A DNA stretch of 64,000 nucleotides from Paramylibacter ulvae. GTDB taxonomy: Bacteria; Pseudomonadota; Alphaproteobacteria; Rhodobacterales; Rhodobacteraceae. The translations under genes were made by a program, and so were the position numbers. The stretch covers positions 86,605 to 150,604 of the forward strand of contig NZ_BMZF01000007.1 in NCBI RefSeq assembly GCF_014652655.1, read 5' to 3'. The notes below the pieces were generated by a model. That model saw only the letters and a program-made list of their open reading frames with translations. It was not told the DNA's origin and searched no databases. Below are positions 61,322 to 64,000 of the stretch, one piece after another; within the stretch, counting starts at the first letter, position 1; each line of letters starts with the position of its first letter.

Positions 61322-62869
61322 TTAATTTTGCGTTTCAAACAGGATTTCAAAGGTTGCGCCTTGTTGTGCTTGTATTAATTTTATCTCTCCGCCGTTGGCG
61401 GTGACGATACCGCGCACAATTGCCAACCCCATTCCTGTACCACCCAGGTCACGATTGGTTGTGAAAAATGGTTCAAAAATTTGTTCTGCGTTGCGACGCG
61501 AAATGCCATCTCCATCATCGCTGACAATCAATCGATTGTTATCGCATTCAAATGTCACCTTTGTTGCACCATGTTGAAACGCGTTTTGACCCATTTGGGT
61601 TACCAAAATATGCGCATCATTATCTGAAATCGGCAACGTCGCGGTTGGATTGCCAATGTAAGTCGCGTTGCCATTCGTACTGTTAAATCGCTCTACGGCA
61701 TGACGAAGTTCGGTTTCTTGTGCGTCGTTTGTCATCGTAGTGGCGGCAAACATGCGCAACCCATCCAACAGCCGCGCCATGCGATCGCTGTCATCTGCAA
61801 TATTTGTGATGAATTTTTGCTGTGTTAATTTATCCATACGCGCGCCACTGTCTTGCAACAATTCAACGGCGCCAGAAATTGATGTCAGCGGTGATTTCAA
61901 TTCATGTGTGACATGCGCGGTATAGGTTTGCAACGCTGCGGATCGTTGGTTCAACTTGGCCGACATCGACAACAGACTTTGTCCCATATCGGCAACCTCT
62001 TTCGTACCGTAATGCGCCAACGGCTCCAACATAACCGATTGCCCCTTGGCCACCCGTTGTGATTGATATTGCAACTCTTTGATCGGTCCTGCCAACAATC
62101 GCCACATGACGAAGCCCACCACCGATGCAGCCAACAACACTGACCCAAATACCAACATCAATGTGTGGCGCTCGCGAAACAGAAATTTACCCAAGTTATT
62201 GGGTGTACGCGCCAAATACACTGCGCCAATGACACGCTCATCCACGATAACAGGCATGGCGACGAAAACGCGAAATCCAGTGTCCCTGCTCAGTGATGCG
62301 AGCGGATGGCGTTCGTCTTGGCCACTGCGAAAACGCAACACAGTGGAAACCTCGCCTTGCAAGGCATTGGTTACCTCTGCAACTGACACAAAACGCCCCT
62401 GTATGGTTCCCGAACTCGCGATGACATTGCCCAGATAATCAAGTGCAATGTACCCCGCAAGAGAGGTTTTTTGCGCCTCACGTGCGATGGTGGATAGTTT
62501 CTCACCAATCACGTCATATGGTGTCTCCAAATCCACATTGCCCTGAATGGGATCGGGACGTTCAGGTAAAATCGCGGAATATTGGGTGTTTACAGGTTTG
62601 ATTTTGGAATGAAATTGTTGGGCATAATATTTTGAAAGCCTCGGCGACAGGACATTCCCCATAAGCTCATTTGGCCGGTTTTCACCAAATTCCGCCGCAT
62701 AAGTTCGTGCAAATACTGCTGCCTGGGATACCAAGCTGCTTTCTGTTTCGCGCACAAATTGGTTGGTTGTTAAACGCGCGGTTAGCAATCCAATGGCCGG
62801 TAATGCCATCAATGTTAAAATAACCAACGCGATCAAGGTTCTGAGCGTGGGGCGCCATTTTTGAACCAT
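61322..62869 (-). CDS. Sensor histidine kinase (CreC-like)
   Basis: A 515-residue membrane kinase. Two membrane helices (about 10-32 and 235-258) flank a periplasmic sensor of about 200 residues with a Cache/PAS-like pattern (SLAGYIALDYLGNVIASSG). A HAMP follows (MWRLLAGPIKELQYQSQRV), then the H-box HVTHELKSPLTSI (phospho-His322), N-box QNAFQHGA, and DDGDGI and GTGMGLAIV. The signal is unknown. The start ATG 62869 shares one base with the regulator stop (TAATG); codons further upstream are less likely. Confidence 0.9.
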   Translation of the reverse strand: MVQKWRPTLRTLIALVILTLMALPAIGLLTARLTTNQFVRETESSLVSQAAVFARTYAAEFGENRPNELMGNVLSPRLSKYYAQQFHSKIKPVNTQYSAILPERPDPIQGNVDLETPYDVIGEKLSTIAREAQKTSLAGYIALDYLGNVIASSGTIQGRFVSVAEVTNALQGEVSTVLRFRSGQDERHPLASLSRDTGFRVFVAMPVIVDERVIGAVYLARTPNNLGKFLFRERHTLMLVFGSVLLAASVVGFVMWRLLAGPIKELQYQSQRVAKGQSVMLEPLAHYGTKEVADMGQSLLSMSAKLNQRSAALQTYTAHVTHELKSPLTSISGAVELLQDSGARMDKLTQQKFITNIADDSDRMARLLDGLRMFAATTMTNDAQETELRHAVERFNSTNGNATYIGNPTATLPISDNDAHILVTQMGQNAFQHGATKVTFECDNNRLIVSDDGDGISRRNAEQIFEPFFTTNRDLGGTGMGLAIVRGIVTANGGEIKLIQAQQGATFEILFETQN

Positions 62870-63549
62870 TACTGACACGTACAATCCCCAAGTCGAAATC
62901 CGATTCCATGCGCAGTTACAATCAAATCATCGCATCCCAATCCGCGTGCCTTGGCCCGTAAATTTCGTACATGGCTGTCCAGAGTACGGTTTTCGACATA
63001 GATATTTTCACCGTAAATATGTGCCATTAGTTGTGACTTTGTGAAAATACGCTCAGGGCTTTGTGCCAGCGGATTCAATAATGAAAACTCTCTGGGTGTT
63101 AATTCCAGTAATTTGCCGTTCAGTGTTGCGCGATGGGTTTCTTGCTCAACGACAAGATCACCCGTCGACATCTGTTTTTTTACTGGATCGTTTCCACGTT
63201 TCAATATCGCTTTGACACGCAACACCAATTCACGCGGGGAAAACGGTTTTGATAGATAATCGTCGCCACCCAACTCGAACGCCAAGATGCGGTCAATCTC
63301 ATCATTGCGCGCCGTTAAAAATAATATTGGAACATTGGATGTTTTTCTAAGCTCCTTACACATTTCGAGCCCATCCATTTCAGGCATCCCAATATCCAAT
63401 ATAACCAAATCAGGCTTGCCTCGATCGGCCGCCAACAGCCCTTGGCTTCCATTGCTTGCCTCGGATACAGAGAACCCTGCATCGGCCAACGCAAATTTCA
63501 AAACATCGCGAATATGGATATCATCATCTACAATCAGAACAGTTTTCAT
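62869..63549 (-). CDS. OmpR-family response regulator (CreB-like)
   Basis: A 226-residue regulator. The receiver (residues 1-120) has the acidic pair DDD near 8-10, phospho-acceptor Asp52 in VILDIGMP, Thr in FLTARND and Lys in LSKPFSP. The C-terminal winged helix (130-222) carries LTPREFSLL and ENRTLDSHVRNLRAK. The start ATG 63549 overlaps the stop of a small upstream ORF by 4 bp; translation runs on into the kinase. The longer frame to 63624 lies over that ORF. CreB-like is by overall resemblance; no CreD is visible. Confidence 0.92.
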   Translation of the reverse strand: MKTVLIVDDDIHIRDVLKFALADAGFSVSEASNGSQGLLAADRGKPDLVILDIGMPEMDGLEMCKELRKTSNVPILFLTARNDEIDRILAFELGGDDYLSKPFSPRELVLRVKAILKRGNDPVKKQMSTGDLVVEQETHRATLNGKLLELTPREFSLLNPLAQSPERIFTKSQLMAHIYGENIYVENRTLDSHVRNLRAKARGLGCDDLIVTAHGIGFRLGDCTCQ

Positions 63550-63746
63550 TTGTTTACAATATCTCCTCGCGTAGCCAATGCACCACAAATCAACAGTTTT
63601 GCGCGCCATCGCCGCGTTGCGCAAGGCTTGAAATTGAATGGAGACAACCTCTGTTTTGTTGATGCCTCTATTTTCGTATTTGACTGATTTAGCGTGAGGT
63701 CATCCGAAAACCACCATGCATCATGTAACAACCGTTCTGGAACCAT
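63546..63746 (-). CDS. Small ORF (66 residues) translationally coupled to the response regulator
   Basis: MVPERLLHDAWWFSDDLTLN at the start, then a basic segment (CATRRWRAKLLICGALATRG). No family is recognised. It is supported by GAGGAAATAG just before the ATG and by a 4-bp ATGA overlap with the response-regulator start, the pattern expected of an operon gene or a leader peptide. It has no clear membrane helix. It could also be a regulatory upstream ORF rather than a working protein. Confidence 0.55.
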   Translation of the reverse strand: MVPERLLHDAWWFSDDLTLNQSNTKIEASTKQRLSPFNFKPCATRRWRAKLLICGALATRGDIVNK

Positions 63747-63893
63747 ATCTATTTCCTCTCTTTGGGAAAAGAAATGACATAGCCACGAGCATTATTCGGT
63801 CAGGTTATTGTGCAGGTTTTCAGGATATATAGCTGGTGGTTTTCAATATGTTTTTTCAAATTGTTTGAATACCCAAATCCACTAGGATTTAAG

Positions 63894-64000
63894 ATGTTGC
63901 TGCGATGGTTTTCTCGCACATATATTACGGTGTTTGGTATCTGTGCTGCTAGCATAAAGGCAAATGTATTTTTCGCGGTGCCACAAACCTCATGTGCGCG
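63894..64000 (+). CDS. Start of a divergent gene with a signal-peptide-like N-terminus (runs off window)
   Basis: An ATG at 63894 opens a frame that stays open to the end: MLLRWFSRTYITVFGI and on to FFAVPQTSCAR. A basic start then a hydrophobic stretch of about 20 looks like a signal peptide. AGGA lies 7 bp upstream. Only 35 codons are seen, so identity is unknown and it may be chance. It would diverge from the two-component operon and might be its target. Confidence 0.4.
   Translation, partial: MLLRWFSRTYITVFGICAASIKANVFFAVPQTSCA

Overview
The window looks like chromosomal DNA from a marine-type alphaproteobacterium of the Rhodobacteraceae/Roseobacter group, of moderate GC (about half by eye). 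The evidence is lineage-typical content. There is a paired F0 b/b' ATP synthase stator, a TrcR-type (DUF1013) cell-cycle regulator, a MipZ division ATPase, COQ9, a 45-residue aa3 oxidase subunit IV, a GT14/DUF5928 protein and the rimM-trmD-rplS-rpmE synteny. The genus cannot be fixed from the sequence alone. I see no insertion sequence, prophage, integrase, CRISPR array or recognisable defence island. Almost everything is housekeeping or core-accessory, and coding density is very high.

Layout. 1-6.2 kb: a truncated cell-surface glycosyltransferase-like gene diverges from a sulfotransferase; adenosine kinase, endonuclease III, an AraC-methyltransferase fusion, an OmpA lipoprotein and a FadR-type regulator follow. 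6.3-9 kb: the F0 operon atpI-atpB-atpE-b'-b. 9.2-12.4 kb: lipid genes (two hot-dog thioesterases, a cyclopropane-synthase-like enzyme, a desaturase). 12.5-18.4 kb: adenine deaminase, an ArsR regulator, a DUF3131 protein, two related lipoproteins around an EamA exporter, and an azoreductase. 18.7-25.7 kb: a translation and secretion block (ffh, GNAT, chorismate mutase, rpsP, bluB, rimM, trmD, MFS, rplS, rpmE). 25.7-38.5 kb: mipZ, a SPOR-tailed D,D-carboxypeptidase, clpS, an rsmC-like gene, trcR, RNase T2, ilvE, coq9, rpsU, dodecin, the oxidase subunit IV, Sua5 and yqgE. 38.5-43.4 kb: an RND efflux pair. 43.4-48.7 kb: a UDG-moaB-NUDIX operon diverging from pyrB-X-pyrC'-plsY. 48.7-58 kb: gshA, rsmE, ubiA, a BON/OmpA envelope protein, moaE, moaD, pgsA, uvrC. 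58-64 kb: a FolM-like reductase, a Ca2+/Na+ exchanger, an S49 peptidase, a solitary initiator tRNA, and a CreBC-like two-component pair preceded by a small coupled ORF.

Genes cluster by process: membrane energisation (atp, oxidase IV, ubiA, coq9), membrane lipid composition (thioesterases, CFA-like enzyme, desaturase, plsY, pgsA), translation (ffh to rpmE, rpsU, Sua5, RNA methylases), pyrimidine synthesis, and envelope sensing or building. The most interesting leads are small. They are a pyrimidine operon with a membrane PH-like protein inserted between aspartate transcarbamoylase and a dihydroorotase that lacks its metal ligands; a sequence motif shared by two intergenic regions 57 kb apart; an 11-bp-period repeat ahead of chorismate mutase; a uracil-DNA glycosylase-like protein without most iron-sulfur ligands; an SDR without its catalytic lysine; and a translationally coupled 66-residue ORF ahead of a response regulator.
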